DNA of 37,347 nt from Terriglobales bacterium (GCA_021372245.1 JAJFUV010000261.1:1-37347); one strand, 5' to 3'. Positions 24,535 through 34,098 are shown, numbered from the stretch's first letter. Made by a program: numbers and translations. Notes: generated by a model not told the origin, from the sequence alone.

Positions 24535-25986
24535 TCAGGGAAGCGCGCGGAGGGCTTCCTTCACCTGGGGATCGCGGGCGATGGAGATCTCGTCCCCTTT
24601 TTCGACGCCGAGCGCCTGGGTGATGATCTCTTCCCTAAGCCGGCTGCGGATCCATTCGCGGTCTACGCTCCATTCGCCCACCGATGGACGGATACTGCGC
24701 TGCGACAGGTACACCTGAAACTCGTCCAGCAGCGCGCCGCTCACCTCGAAATCCGCCGCCGGCTTACCGTTCTTCCGCACGTACTCGACGGCGAAACTGG
24801 TAAAGGAGGCGCTGCCTTCCAGCACGGCGCGCAGGCGCGACACCGCTTCGGGCGACACCACGCGGTCCGGATGAATACCGCCTCCGCCCCTGACTTCCCG
24901 GCCGGCATCGGTGCGGTACGCCTTGCCAGCGCTGTCCCGGTGCGCCAACTGGCCGAAGTCGAGCGGGCGTTGAATGGAGCGGCCGCTGGGAGTGAAGTAA
25001 AACGCGGTGGTCAGCGCGAGGCCGGTATCCTGCGAAAGCGAGTACACGCTCTCTACCAAACCTTTGCCGAAGCTGGGCTCACCTACGATCCTGGCGCGGT
25101 CGTGATCCTGCAGCGCGCCGGCAACGATTTCACTGGCGCTGGCGCTCTTGCCATTCACCAGCACGGCCAGCGGAAACTTGTATGCCAGCCCTTGTGCGGT
25201 GGCTTTCTCCTGCTTGCCGGCGACAGCCCGGCCTTGCACGCTGAGGATGATCTGTCCGGGATTCAGGAACAGGGACGCCACTTCGAGAGCCGCGGGCAGG
25301 ACGCCGCCGGGATTATTGCGAAGATCGAACACCAATCCTTTGAGATTGTCGCCGCCGAGTTTGGAGATGGCCTCGCGAACCTCCTTGCCGGTTTCGACGT
25401 CGAAGCTCGCCACACGGACGTAGCCTATGCCTGGCCGCAAGAGGAAGGCGCGGTCCACGCTGGGTGCTTGCATGTCCTCCGGCGTCAGCACGAACTGGAG
25501 CAGGCGCGCGTTGCCGGGCCTGCGCACGTCCAATCGTACCTGCTCCCGGCGCGCCTCGCCGAGCAGTCCGATAAGTTGCTCGATTTCGAGCCGATCCAGG
25601 CGAATGCCGTTGATGGCCACAATCTCGTCACCAGGCCCGAGGCCGGCGCGGCCCGACGGCGTGCCGGGCAGCGTCTGCAGGAAGATCACGCGGCCGGGCA
25701 CCACCGACACCACGCTTCCGAAGCCCTTGCTGGTGGACTGCTGCAGTTGCTTTAGCTGCTGGAACTGCCCCGTGTCCATGAACACGGAATGCGGATCCAG
25801 GCGGCGCAGCATACCTGGGATCGCGCCTTCGTAGATGGCGCGGGACGGATCGACCGGGTCGGCCGACTCGCGTTCGACGGCGGCATAAACGGAGGCGAAA
25901 CGCCGCAAAACCTGCTGGACGTCCGGCGCGGAGGCGGGCGCCTGAAGCAACAGGAACGCGGCTGCGAGGGGGAATGTCACGGTCAC
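24535..25986 (-). CDS. C-terminal processing peptidase, S41 family
   Basis: A 483-residue exported serine protease. A signal sequence (FPLAAAFLLLQAPASA) is followed by a PDZ domain (about 85-165, GRAGLGPGDEIVAINGI). The S41 core has VFDLRNNPGGVL (221-230) and the catalytic Ser-Lys pair in NGKSASASEIVAG (S283) and VGEPSFGKG (K308), 25 residues apart as in E. coli Tsp. The C-terminal extension is long (about residues 380-483). The start is uncertain. A GTG at 25986 lies 7 bases after the ddl stop, but no clear ribosome binding site is seen, and GTG at 25980 is almost as good. It may trim or regulate envelope proteins, possibly peptidoglycan hydrolases. Confidence 0.9.
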   Translation of the reverse strand: MTVTFPLAAAFLLLQAPASAPDVQQVLRRFASVYAAVERESADPVDPSRAIYEGAIPGMLRRLDPHSVFMDTGQFQQLKQLQQSTSKGFGSVVSVVPGRVIFLQTLPGTPSGRAGLGPGDEIVAINGIRLDRLEIEQLIGLLGEARREQVRLDVRRPGNARLLQFVLTPEDMQAPSVDRAFLLRPGIGYVRVASFDVETGKEVREAISKLGGDNLKGLVFDLRNNPGGVLPAALEVASLFLNPGQIILSVQGRAVAGKQEKATAQGLAYKFPLAVLVNGKSASASEIVAGALQDHDRARIVGEPSFGKGLVESVYSLSQDTGLALTTAFYFTPSGRSIQRPLDFGQLAHRDSAGKAYRTDAGREVRGGGGIHPDRVVSPEAVSRLRAVLEGSASFTSFAVEYVRKNGKPAADFEVSGALLDEFQVYLSQRSIRPSVGEWSVDREWIRSRLREEIITQALGVEKGDEISIARDPQVKEALRALP

Positions 25987-25993
25987 GGAGGAA

Positions 25994-26974
25994 TCAGTCT
26001 TTACTGTAACGCGTGGTCTGGCACGCAGCGTGCCGCTCAAGCGCGAGCCGGATCAGTTCATCGACCAACCCGGAATACGAGATGCCGGAATGTTCCCACA
26101 TCTTCGGGTACATGCTGATGGAGGTGAAGCCCGGAATGGTGTTGATCTCGTTGATGTAAACGCGGCCGCTGGATTCCTCCAGGAGGAAATCGACCCGCGC
26201 CATGCCAGCGCATTCCACCGCGAGCATGCACTCCACAGCCAAGCGCCGTACTTCGGCGGTCGTCTCCGGGGTGAGTGCAGCCGGCAACTGATAGCGGGAG
26301 GCGCCCAAAAGATACTTGTCGTCGTAATCGTAGAACTCGCGCGAGGGCAGGATTTCGCACGGCATGGACGCGCGCGGTTTCTCGTTGCCGAGCACCGCGC
26401 ATTCCAACTCCTTACCAAGAATGGCGCGCTCGATGATGACTTTGCGGTCGTAGGCCGCGGCAACTTCCAGCGCGGATTCCAACTCCTCGCGGCTGTGCGC
26501 CTTGGAAATGCCGACCGAAGATCCGAGATTGGCGGGCTTAACGAAAACCGGGTACTGGAAATTGCGCTCCACCTCGTCCGCGTCCAGCGCGCCACGCCAC
26601 TGCACCAGGTACTCGACCACCGGCAGGCCGCGCTCGTGACACAACCGCTTGGTGACTTCCTTGTCCATGGCGGCGGAAGAACCGAGCACACCCGAACCTA
26701 CGTACGGCAGGCCGGCGAGTTCGAAGAGACCCTGCATGGTGCCGTCCTCACCGAACGTGCCGTGCAGCACCGGGAACACGACGTCGATGCCAGGATTCGC
26801 GCCGGGTTCCGGAAGAATGGGGTGCGGCGACCACCGGCCTTCCTTTCCGATAAAGAAACGTTGAACCTCGTAACGCGCCGGGTCCAGTGCGGCGATAATG
26901 GATTCGGCCGAGCGCAGCGAGACTTCATGCTCGCCGCTGCGGCCGCCATAAACAACAGCTACACGCAGCTTCAC
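25994..26974 (-). CDS. ddl: D-alanine-D-alanine ligase
   Basis: A 326-residue ATP-grasp enzyme that makes the D-Ala-D-Ala dipeptide for peptidoglycan. It starts VKLRVAVVYGGRSGEHEVSLRS with a GTG codon, and VFPVLHGTFGEDGTMQG and KPANLGSSVGISK are classical Ddl segments. The metal site is in YINEINTIPGFTSISMYPKM. The tyrosine in YDYDDKYLLG points to D-Ala-D-Ala rather than D-Ala-D-Lac specificity. Its GTGA start overlaps the arginase stop, so translation is coupled. Confidence 0.95.
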   Translation of the reverse strand: MKLRVAVVYGGRSGEHEVSLRSAESIIAALDPARYEVQRFFIGKEGRWSPHPILPEPGANPGIDVVFPVLHGTFGEDGTMQGLFELAGLPYVGSGVLGSSAAMDKEVTKRLCHERGLPVVEYLVQWRGALDADEVERNFQYPVFVKPANLGSSVGISKAHSREELESALEVAAAYDRKVIIERAILGKELECAVLGNEKPRASMPCEILPSREFYDYDDKYLLGASRYQLPAALTPETTAEVRRLAVECMLAVECAGMARVDFLLEESSGRVYINEINTIPGFTSISMYPKMWEHSGISYSGLVDELIRLALERHAACQTTRYSKD

Positions 26975-27885
26975 AAAATTGCCTTTCCAAAAGCGGACAT
27001 CACGAGTTCGACGGCCAGTGCGGCCGTGCGGTTGCCCTCGTCCAAAATCGGATTCACTTCCACAACTTCCATGCTTCGCATGAGACCGCTATCGCAGATG
27101 AGTTCCATGGCCAGGTGGGCCTCGCGATAGGTCATGCCCCCGCGCACCGGCGTGCCGACGCCGGGCGCTTCGCGCGGATCCACGGCGTCCATATCGAGCG
27201 AAACGTGGAAACCCTCGGCGCCGGCACCGGCGATCTCGATGGCCTCCTTCACCACGGAGCGCAGCCCGCGCTCGTCAAGATCGCGCATGGTGAATGCGCG
27301 CACGCCGGAAGAGCGCACGTGCGGCCTTTCCAGCGCGTCCACGTCCCGTATGCCGATCAGTACAGTCCTGCGCGGATCGATCTTCGGGGCGAAACCGCCC
27401 ATCCGGGAAAGTTCCGGCGGCCCCATGCCGAGCAGGCACGCCAGCGGCATGCCGTGCACGTTGCCGCTGGGGCTGGTTTCGGGCGTGTTCATGTCGGGGT
27501 GTGCGTCGATCCAGATCAGACCAAGCGACTGCTTCCGTTTGCGCCATGCGCGCGCCATCCCGGACACAGTGCCGACGGCCACGGAATGATCTCCACCCAC
27601 AACCAGAGGAACCTTGCCGGCACCGGCCGCGCGCTCCACCGTACGCATGACGCGCGCGGTCGAGCGCACAATCTGGGCCAAGTACCGCGCATTGCCTGCG
27701 CCCTCCGGACTGCTCTCGGGCTGCCCGGCCTCCACGTTGCCCAGGTCTTCAACCCGGTAGCCCAGCGAAGACAGACGCGCATTCAAACCCGCCAGGCGCA
27801 GCGCGGAAGGCCCCATGTCGACACCCCGGCGTCCGGCGCCGAGATCCAGCGGCACCCCGAGAATGGCGATGGTCGAATGACGCAT
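26971..27885 (-). CDS. rocF: Arginase family protein, probable arginase
   Basis: A 304-residue binuclear-manganese ureohydrolase. Metal and catalytic motifs are intact: GGDHS (97-101), DAHPDMN (127-133) and SLDMDAVDP (229-237). TSPSGNVHGMP (138-147) is the arginine-binding loop typical of true arginases rather than agmatinases. It converts arginine to ornithine and urea. The ATG at 27885 is chosen because it begins MRHSTIAILGVPLDLGAG, as the family does. Its stop overlaps the ddl start. No urease or ornithine genes are in the window. Confidence 0.93.
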   Translation of the reverse strand: MRHSTIAILGVPLDLGAGRRGVDMGPSALRLAGLNARLSSLGYRVEDLGNVEAGQPESSPEGAGNARYLAQIVRSTARVMRTVERAAGAGKVPLVVGGDHSVAVGTVSGMARAWRKRKQSLGLIWIDAHPDMNTPETSPSGNVHGMPLACLLGMGPPELSRMGGFAPKIDPRRTVLIGIRDVDALERPHVRSSGVRAFTMRDLDERGLRSVVKEAIEIAGAGAEGFHVSLDMDAVDPREAPGVGTPVRGGMTYREAHLAMELICDSGLMRSMEVVEVNPILDEGNRTAALAVELVMSAFGKAIL

Positions 27886-27902
27886 AGTCGCGCTGCGGAC
27901 GC

Positions 27903-29219
27903 TTACGGCCGCGTCCGGTAAATCATGCGCGGGAAAGCGATGGTTTCGCGCACGTGCTCCAACCCACACAGCCAGCCCACGCAACGCTCAATGCCCATGC
28001 CGAATCCGCCGTGCGGCACGCTACCGTAACGGCGTAAATCGATGTACCAGTTGAAGGCTTCCGGCGGCAGGTTGTTTTCCTTGATGCGGCTCATCAGAAG
28101 ATCCAGATCGTGGATGCGCTGGCCTCCGCCGACGATCTCGCCGTGTCCTTCGGGCGCCAGGACGTCCACGCCGAGCGCCACTTCGGGCCGTTCCGGATCG
28201 GGTTGCATGTAAAAGGCCTTCACGGCAGTTGGGTAGCGATCCACCATGACGGGACGATCGAACTCCTCGCAGATCAAGGTTTCGTCGGTGCCGCCGAAAT
28301 CGCCGCCCCACTGAATCTCGCTGCCTTTCTTCTGCAGGATCTTCACGGCATCGTCGTAGGTGATGCGCGGGAAAGGCGCCTTGACGCACTCCAGCTTACT
28401 CACGTCGCGCTCCAGCACAGCCAACTCGGGGCGGCAGTTCTCAAGCACACGGGAAACGACGAAGCTGATCATCTCCTCGGCCACGTTCTTCACGTCTTCG
28501 ATGGTGGCGTACGCCATTTCCGGCTCCACCATCCAGAATTCGGTCAGGTGGCGGCGTGTCTTGGATTTTTCGGCACGGAACGTCGGCCCGAAGCAATATG
28601 TCTTGCCGAAGGCCATCGCGGTGGCCTCGTTGTAAAGCTGGCCGGACTGCGTCAGGTAAACTTTCTCGCCTTCGAAATAGTCCACCTCGAACAACGTCGT
28701 GGTGCCTTCGCAAGCGGCCGGCGTGAAGATGGGCGTGTCGACCAGCGTGAAGCCGTTCGAATCGAAGTAGTCGCGAATGGCGCGGATTACCTGGTGCCGC
28801 ACGCGGATGATAGCATGCTGGCGGCGGCTGCGCAGCCACAAGTGGCGATGGTCCATCAGAAAGTCGATGCCGTGGTCCTTGGGCGTGATGGGATAGGGCT
28901 CGGACTCCGGCACGCGCTGCAGAACTCTGCAGTCCTCCACATCCACTTCGTAGCCGCCCGGCGCGCGCGGTTCCGCTCGCACCTTGCCGGTGACGGTGAG
29001 CGAAGATTCCTGCGTGAGGTCCTTGATCTGTTCGAAAACCTGCTCGGGCAGGCTGCTCTTCACGGCCACGCATTGAATGATGCCGCTGCCGTCGCGAACC
29101 AGCGGGAACGCGATCTTCCCGGAGCGGCGCAAGTTATAAAGCCACCCGCGAATAACGACACTTTCGCCGGCGTGCTTGCCGGCATCCGAAACACGTATGA
29201 TGACGGGCGAATCCGCCAT
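27903..29219 (-). CDS. asnS: Asparagine-tRNA ligase
   Basis: A 438-residue class II aminoacyl-tRNA synthetase. The N-terminal anticodon-binding OB fold ([18 protein letters not shown]) is followed by motif 2 ([19 protein letters not shown]) and motif 3 ([18 protein letters not shown]). The ATG at 29219 is chosen. GGAGGAG lies 10 bases upstream, while a TTG three codons earlier would sit almost on it. The sugar isomerase stop is one base away. AsnS direct charging implies the organism need not rely only on the GatCAB route for Asn-tRNA. Confidence 0.95.
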   Translation of the reverse strand: MADSPVIIRVSDAGKHAGESVVIRGWLYNLRRSGKIAFPLVRDGSGIIQCVAVKSSLPEQVFEQIKDLTQESSLTVTGKVRAEPRAPGGYEVDVEDCRVLQRVPESEPYPITPKDHGIDFLMDHRHLWLRSRRQHAIIRVRHQVIRAIRDYFDSNGFTLVDTPIFTPAACEGTTTLFEVDYFEGEKVYLTQSGQLYNEATAMAFGKTYCFGPTFRAEKSKTRRHLTEFWMVEPEMAYATIEDVKNVAEEMISFVVSRVLENCRPELAVLERDVSKLECVKAPFPRITYDDAVKILQKKGSEIQWGGDFGGTDETLICEEFDRPVMVDRYPTAVKAFYMQPDPERPEVALGVDVLAPEGHGEIVGGGQRIHDLDLLMSRIKENNLPPEAFNWYIDLRRYGSVPHGGFGMGIERCVGWLCGLEHVRETIAFPRMIYRTRP

Positions 29220-29220
29220 A

Positions 29221-30048
29221 TTATTCAATCTCCTCCATTCGTTGAAAGACCTGCTTGACGGCCTCTATGGGGTGTGGGATCGAAGCGCTGGCCTTCAATT
29301 CAAGCAGTAAAGGAAGCTCTTTGGCCCGGAGCAGCGGGATGATCTTGCCCCAATCGACGGTTCCGCGCGGAGCGAGGAAGGGGAACTGATGAAGGTCCGT
29401 AAGCCCGTCGTTGTCGTGCAGGTGCGTCGAGCGGATACGATCCTTCATAAACCGGAACGCCGTTTCCACGCCTTCGCCGATATGGGCGTGCCCCACATCG
29501 AAACAGAAGCCCACATGGAGATGCGTCGCGGCGACGAAAGCGGCCAGCCGCTCTCCCGTGGACATGCGGTTGGGGATGTTCTCGAGCAGGATCTCGACGC
29601 CCCTCTGGCGGGCGAACACCGTCAACTCTTCCAGGGACGTGAAGGCTGCTTCCAGCTTGCGTTCGTCGTATTCGTCCTCGGGCAGACCGATGTGCTGGAT
29701 GAAGTAGCGGAACGGAATTGTCTCGGCGATTTCGAGCGCGCGCTTGATCTCGTCCAGCATCTTGACGCGCCTGCTCTTGTCTGTCTCGGTGATTACGAGG
29801 AGCGAGTTAGGGCCGGACCGGCCCCAAACGTCGTCGGTGAACAACGGTCCGTGCATGGAGTTCACCTTCAGCTCCGAATCGCTAAAGAAATGTCCCAGAT
29901 CGGAGATCTGTGCGTGATCGTTGTAATCGATGTGCGGTTTAATGCAGAACAGTTCGATCGCCGGAATACCGGCCTCCCACACCCGCTCAAGCCACACGGT
30001 GGTGAGCCGGTGATCCGCAATCAAGTGCGTCGATAGAATGTGGTTCAT
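29221..30048 (-). CDS. Sugar phosphate isomerase/epimerase-like TIM-barrel protein
   Basis: A 275-residue AP-endonuclease-2-like TIM barrel. Metal ligands typical of xylose-isomerase-like enzymes are present: E156 ([10 protein letters not shown]), D184 and H187 ([12 protein letters not shown]), H211 (THLHDND) and E250 (LLLELKAS). The family covers tagatose/psicose epimerases, inosose dehydratases and relatives, and no specific substrate can be assigned. The ATG at 30048 lies 5 bases after the ggt stop. asnS follows after one base, so expression is coupled in one transcript. Confidence 0.88.
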   Translation of the reverse strand: MNHILSTHLIADHRLTTVWLERVWEAGIPAIELFCIKPHIDYNDHAQISDLGHFFSDSELKVNSMHGPLFTDDVWGRSGPNSLLVITETDKSRRVKMLDEIKRALEIAETIPFRYFIQHIGLPEDEYDERKLEAAFTSLEELTVFARQRGVEILLENIPNRMSTGERLAAFVAATHLHVGFCFDVGHAHIGEGVETAFRFMKDRIRSTHLHDNDGLTDLHQFPFLAPRGTVDWGKIIPLLRAKELPLLLELKASASIPHPIEAVKQVFQRMEEIE

Positions 30049-30053
30049 TCGCT

Positions 30054-31721
30054 TTAGTACCCGGAAGCCTTTCCCGCGGTTCGCGGGTCAGCCGCTCCCG
30101 CGAGCCATTCGCCTTCGCGCGCGATCGCGCTGACTTCGCCGATGGAACCCACGGTTTCGACCTCGTGCCCGCGGGCGCGCAGTAATTTGATCGTGTCCGG
30201 AGAGAAGCCCGTTTCCATGCGCAGTACATCCGGCTTCCATTGATGGTGGAAGCGCGGCCAGTTCACAGCGTCCTGTAGGCCCATGGAGAAGTCCGCCATG
30301 TCTAGGAAGACCTGGAGAACCGTGGTGATGATGCGTGATCCTCCCGGAGACCCCAGTACGGAGTAGAACTTCCCTTCCCGCAGCACGATAGTGGGAGTCA
30401 TGGACGATAGCGGGCGCTTGCGCGGCGCTATCCGGTTGACCTCGCCTTGCACCAGGCCGAACATATTGGGAACGCCGGGGGCCACGGTGAAGTCGTCCAT
30501 TTCATTGTTGAGCAGGAAGCCCGCGCCCGGCACGGTGACGCCGGAACCGTAGCTGCCGTTCAGGGTGTAAGTGACGGCCACGGCATTGCCATTGGCGTCT
30601 ACGATCGAGTAGTGCGTGGTCTGGTCGCTCTCGTTCCCTTCGGGACGCCCCGCGGCGACCTGATCGCTGGGCGTTGCTCTCTCGGGGTCGATCAAGCGGC
30701 GCAGTCCGGCGGTGTAGCGTTCGCTGATCAGACCGGCCACGGGCACGTGCGTGAAGTCCGGGTCGCCCAAATAGCGGGCGCGGTCCGCATAGAAGCGCCG
30801 CATGGTTTCGGCCACAAAATGAATCGAAGCGGCCGATCCAGCGCCCTCGCGTTCGTAGCCCGAGCCGTCCAGTACACCCAGCATCTCTAACAGTCCCACG
30901 CCGCCCGAACTGGGCGGCGGCGCGGTGATCAGCCGGTAGCTTTTGTAAGTTCCCACCAGAGGCGTGCGTTCCACGGCCTGGTATCCAGCGAGGTCGTCCC
31001 GCGTGATTAACCCGCCGTGTTCCCGCTGCGCCTTCACCAGCAGGCGAGCCGTTTCGCCCGTATAGAAATCGCGCGACCCCACCGAGGCAATGCGGGCCAG
31101 CGCGGCGGCCAGTTCCGGCTGCCGCATCACCTCGCCGGCCTCATAGAAGCGCCCATCGCGTTGAAATACTCGCCTCGACTCGGCGTCCCGCGCCAAAGCC
31201 GTACTCGAACGCAGGCTCCGCGCCAAATCGTACGATACCGGGAAGCCCTCCCGGGCGAGTCTGATAGCGGGCGCGAGCAACCGCGGCCATTTCAAGCTAC
31301 CGTAACGCCGATGCGCAAGTTCAAACCCACTCACCGACCCGGGCACGCCCGAGGCGCGATAGCCGAATTGGCTTGACTCCGTGGGTTTGCCGGTCGCGTC
31401 CAGGTACATATCGGCCGCGGCCGCTAGCGGCGCCCGTTCGCGAAAATCGAGAAACGTTGTGCGTCCATCCGAGAAGCGGATCAGCATGAATCCGCCCCCG
31501 CCTATGTTGCCGGCTTGCGGGTGCGTCACGGCCAGCGCGAAGCCCACCGCCACCGCGGCATCCACCGCATTGCCGCCCGCTCGCAGGATGGCCACGCCGG
31601 CATCGGTCGCGTGCCCTTCGCGGCTCACGACCATGGCGTGCCGCGCGCGCACTGGCTGCGCCGGCCACAGCGTCGAGAGCAGGAGGAGACAACAGACGAG
31701 ATACCGCGCGCAACCGCGCAT
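30054..31721 (-). CDS. ggt: Gamma-glutamyltranspeptidase
   Basis: A 555-residue exported enzyme that hydrolyses or transfers the gamma-glutamyl group of glutathione and related peptides. The signal peptide is MRGCARYLVCCLLLLSTLWP with cleavage near residue 26. The autoprocessing site and nucleophile is T368 in DQTTHYSIVD, which separates large and small subunits. GNIGGGGFMLIR and PGSPGGSRI-like LGSPGGSRIITTVLQ are family signatures. The ATG at 31721 is chosen, as the signal begins there. The ribosome binding site is weak. It is the first gene of the seven-gene minus-strand run. Confidence 0.95.
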   Translation of the reverse strand: MRGCARYLVCCLLLLSTLWPAQPVRARHAMVVSREGHATDAGVAILRAGGNAVDAAVAVGFALAVTHPQAGNIGGGGFMLIRFSDGRTTFLDFRERAPLAAAADMYLDATGKPTESSQFGYRASGVPGSVSGFELAHRRYGSLKWPRLLAPAIRLAREGFPVSYDLARSLRSSTALARDAESRRVFQRDGRFYEAGEVMRQPELAAALARIASVGSRDFYTGETARLLVKAQREHGGLITRDDLAGYQAVERTPLVGTYKSYRLITAPPPSSGGVGLLEMLGVLDGSGYEREGAGSAASIHFVAETMRRFYADRARYLGDPDFTHVPVAGLISERYTAGLRRLIDPERATPSDQVAAGRPEGNESDQTTHYSIVDANGNAVAVTYTLNGSYGSGVTVPGAGFLLNNEMDDFTVAPGVPNMFGLVQGEVNRIAPRKRPLSSMTPTIVLREGKFYSVLGSPGGSRIITTVLQVFLDMADFSMGLQDAVNWPRFHHQWKPDVLRMETGFSPDTIKLLRARGHEVETVGSIGEVSAIAREGEWLAGAADPRTAGKASGY

Positions 31722-31784
31722 ATAAATCAATCTTACTATTTCGATCGCGCCGCCCGCCGGAGTCGCGCGTCCGGAATCGCGGGC

Positions 31785-31793
31785 TGCTACACT
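31785..31793 (+). promoter_or_regulatory. Extended -10 promoter upstream of the membrane-protein gene
   Basis: TGC immediately followed by TACACT (31788-31793) forms an extended -10 motif. Transcription would start near 31800, at or just before the TTG start. This suggests either a leaderless message or use of the downstream GTG at 31831. Confidence 0.4.
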
Positions 31794-31800
31794 AAGCTGC

Positions 31801-32955
31801 TTGCGCCGACTGAGCGGAAGTCTCACTCCCGTGATGGTGGCGAGCGCCTTTCTGGCGGTCGCGTTTGTGTGGATGCTGTTGGCGGTCCAGATCCGCTATC
31901 AGGGCGATTGGACCGGCCTGTTCCACATTGGTGGCGGCATTGCGCCACCGGCGGAAGCTGGCGGAACGCCGTCCACGCTTCGCGGCGACGACGGTTACGA
32001 CGGTCAGTTCTACCGCCTTGTCGCGCGCGATCCGTTCCTCACCCGAGGTTATGCGCGTTACGTAGACTCGCCGGAGATGCGCTGGCAGCGGATCCTGGTT
32101 CCAGCTCTGGCCTGGGAACTCGCCCTGGGCCGGAGCGGCTGGGTGGACGGAGCTTACATCGCCGTCATCCTCGGATGGGTGTTCGCCGGAAGCTTCTGGG
32201 GAGCAACACTCGCCCGCGGGATGGGCTATCCGGCCTGGATGGGCGGCGGATTCCTGCTGTTGCCCGCAACGCTGGCCGCGCTCGACCGCATGACCGTCGA
32301 CGTCGCCCTCGCCGCACTCCTGTTGGGCGCGCTCTGCGTGGGCGAAGACGGTTCCGAAAAGCGGTTGTGGCTTCTGGCTGCCGGCGCGGCGCTCTGCCGC
32401 GAAACCGGCACCTTGCTTGCCGTCGCACTGGTGGCGCGTGCGTTGATGAGGCGGCGCTTTGCACTAGCGGCACGTCTGGCCTCGTCGCTCGCTCCGGCCG
32501 CCGCATGGTTCTGGTATGTGCGTCTGAACACGCCGCGGACACAAGAGAACTACCTCAGCTGGATTCCGCTGGAAGGGCTGCTGCGCCGTTTCCTACACGA
32601 AAGTCATGTCGCCCCGGACATGCCGCTGCGCGAATTGCACGTTCTGCTTGAGTACCTGGCCCTGTCCGGAGCACTACTGGCCGTGCTGCTGATAATCCAG
32701 TACCGACCCGGTTTGAACAGCCTGCAGGGAACCGCAGCCTGGTGCTTCTTGCTGCCCGTGCTGTTCGTCAACCATGCCGGCGTGTGGAGCGAACCATTCG
32801 CGTACGGAAGGACCCTGACGCCTTTCTGGCTGTTGATAGCGCTCGAATCGGCACGGCTTCGGCGATGGACAGGCCTATTACCGATCGCGCTGATCGACTT
32901 GCCGCTGATGGCGCAATTCGTCTATTACGTCGCCGCGTTCTTGAAGCCGGCCTGA
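31801..32955 (+). CDS. Polytopic membrane protein, possible cell-surface glycopolymer or GT-C-like protein
   Basis: A 384-residue protein with about nine hydrophobic segments. One begins at MVASAFLAVAFVWMLLAVQI, and others are near YIAVILGWVFAGSFWGA and FLLLPATLAALDRMTVDVA. An acidic luminal motif DDGYDGQFYRLVARDP lies after the first segment, and GT-C type glycosyltransferase relatives have a comparable acidic loop. The exact family is not certain. The start is ambiguous: TTG at 31801, or GTG at 31831/ATG at 31834 with CGGAAG about 10 bases upstream. It converges on infC with an 11-base gap. Confidence 0.65.
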   Translation: MRRLSGSLTPVMVASAFLAVAFVWMLLAVQIRYQGDWTGLFHIGGGIAPPAEAGGTPSTLRGDDGYDGQFYRLVARDPFLTRGYARYVDSPEMRWQRILVPALAWELALGRSGWVDGAYIAVILGWVFAGSFWGATLARGMGYPAWMGGGFLLLPATLAALDRMTVDVALAALLLGALCVGEDGSEKRLWLLAAGAALCRETGTLLAVALVARALMRRRFALAARLASSLAPAAAWFWYVRLNTPRTQENYLSWIPLEGLLRRFLHESHVAPDMPLRELHVLLEYLALSGALLAVLLIIQYRPGLNSLQGTAAWCFLLPVLFVNHAGVWSEPFAYGRTLTPFWLLIALESARLRRWTGLLPIALIDLPLMAQFVYYVAAFLKPA

Positions 32956-32966
32956 ACGCGCGGACT

Positions 32967-33605
32967 TCAGGAAACCGCCGGCGGAGTTTGGGGATCCGAG
33001 GGGGGCGTCGCCGGCGGGGCGGGGCTGCCAGCCGCGGGCGGCTTACTCTTTTCCTTCTCCTTGGTCGTCTTCACCGGGCTGATGATGACATGGATATTGC
33101 GCCCCTCCAGCCTCGGTTGCCCTTCGATGGCGCCGTGACCCGCCAGGTCGCCAGCAAATCGCAACAAAAGTTTCTTGCCCAAGTCCACGTGAGCGATCTC
33201 GCGCCCGCGAAACTGCACAACGGCCTTCACGCGGTTGCCTTCCTGCAGGAAGCGGATGGCGTGATTCTTCTTGAAGTCGTAATCGTGTCCCTTGGTGTTG
33301 GGGCGGAATTTCAGCTCCTTCACCTGGATCACGTGCTGCTTCTTCTTGGCCTCGTGCTGTTTCTTCTTCTGCTCGTATTGCCACTGGCCGTAATCCATGG
33401 CCTTGGCCACGGGCGGTTCGGCGGTCGGCGCAATCAGTATCAGATCGAGCCCCAACTCCTGCGCGCGACGAACCGCGGCCGGCGTGGGCATGATCTCGAC
33501 CGACCCGTCGGGAAAGACGGCACGCACCTCGCGTGCCCGAATGGCTTCATTGACGTTTTCCCGGATTCTCGGGCGTCGGAAATGTATATGTCTACCTGGA
33601 ATCAT
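32967..33605 (-). CDS. infC: Translation initiation factor IF-3
   Basis: A 212-residue initiation factor that prevents premature joining of the 50S subunit. The N-terminal domain (RENVNEAIRAREVRAVFPDGS), the lysine-rich linker (QKKKQHEAKKKQHVIQ) and the C-terminal domain (VKELKFRPNTKGHDYDFK to IHVIISPVK) are all recognisable. About 30 extra residues rich in proline and alanine form a tail (KPPAAGSPAPPATPP) absent from most IF-3. The start is ATG, with a weak ribosome binding site. rpmI and rplT, the usual downstream partners, are not next to it, and thrS is not upstream, so it stands alone here. Confidence 0.96.
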   Translation of the reverse strand: MIPGRHIHFRRPRIRENVNEAIRAREVRAVFPDGSVEIMPTPAAVRRAQELGLDLILIAPTAEPPVAKAMDYGQWQYEQKKKQHEAKKKQHVIQVKELKFRPNTKGHDYDFKKNHAIRFLQEGNRVKAVVQFRGREIAHVDLGKKLLLRFAGDLAGHGAIEGQPRLEGRNIHVIISPVKTTKEKEKSKPPAAGSPAPPATPPSDPQTPPAVS

Positions 33606-33740
33606 CGACTCGTTTCTCTGAGTTGTATGCGCACCTGCAACGGTTGAAATATGGTTGCCGCTGTATGGACTCTCTCATCCCCGTATCGTGTTATTCGTGG
33701 CGGCAAGATTAGCGTGTCAGCCCCTACTGTCCACGGGTTG

Positions 33741-33772
33741 CAGTCTTCTGTCCATCCCCAGACGGCAGACTG
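33741..33772. other. Strong hairpin in the infC/TonB intergenic region
   Basis: The arms CAGTCTTCTGTC (33741-33752) and GACGGCAGACTG (33761-33772) pair over 12 positions with one mismatch and one wobble, leaving an 8-base loop. No T tract follows on either strand, so it is not a standard terminator. It could be a leader structure for infC (minus strand). Confidence 0.4.
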
Positions 33773-34069
33773 GGCTCGCGTTGATCCCACAGAGCCTGTC
33801 GAAGAAGTGCATCGGCACGATTTTACCAGATCCGGACAGGAGTCATGCAAGGGGGATGTCTTGGAGGAGACGAAAATAGTCGGAACGGACACCGCCCCAA
33901 GCGGGCGATGTCCCTGCGATTACGGAGGAGGACTCGGACGGCGGCCAGGGGTGAGAAGATGGACGTGAGCCCAAACCCATCCTTATAAAATGACGTATCG
34001 CCGGTCCGGTCGACGAGGTCGAGTTTACCCTCAGGCCACTGATTTCACAACGCGATGGTGTTATGTCCG

Positions 34070-34098
34070 CAGACAGACCAGGGGCGTTGGGGTATACT
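34070..34098 (+). promoter_or_regulatory. Predicted promoter of the TonB-dependent receptor gene
   Basis: CAGACA (34070-34075), a 17-base spacer and TATACT (34093-34098), 42 bases before the receptor ATG. The ribosome binding site AGGTGGGAG follows in the leader. Confidence 0.5.

Noticed and set aside
33821..33840. SRP-RNA-like string TTTTACCAGATCCGGACAGG
   Set aside because: It lacks the GGAAGGAAGCAG core and the long flanking helix, so the resemblance is probably chance.
33606..33892. Minus-strand frame extending infC upstream region
   Set aside because: It is a separate frame with no conserved features that overlaps the infC leader.
33845..33988. 47-codon plus-strand frame with AGGAG two bases before the ATG
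   Set aside because: Spacing is too short. Rare AGG, AGT and CGA codons and the lack of a recognisable motif suggest it is not a gene.
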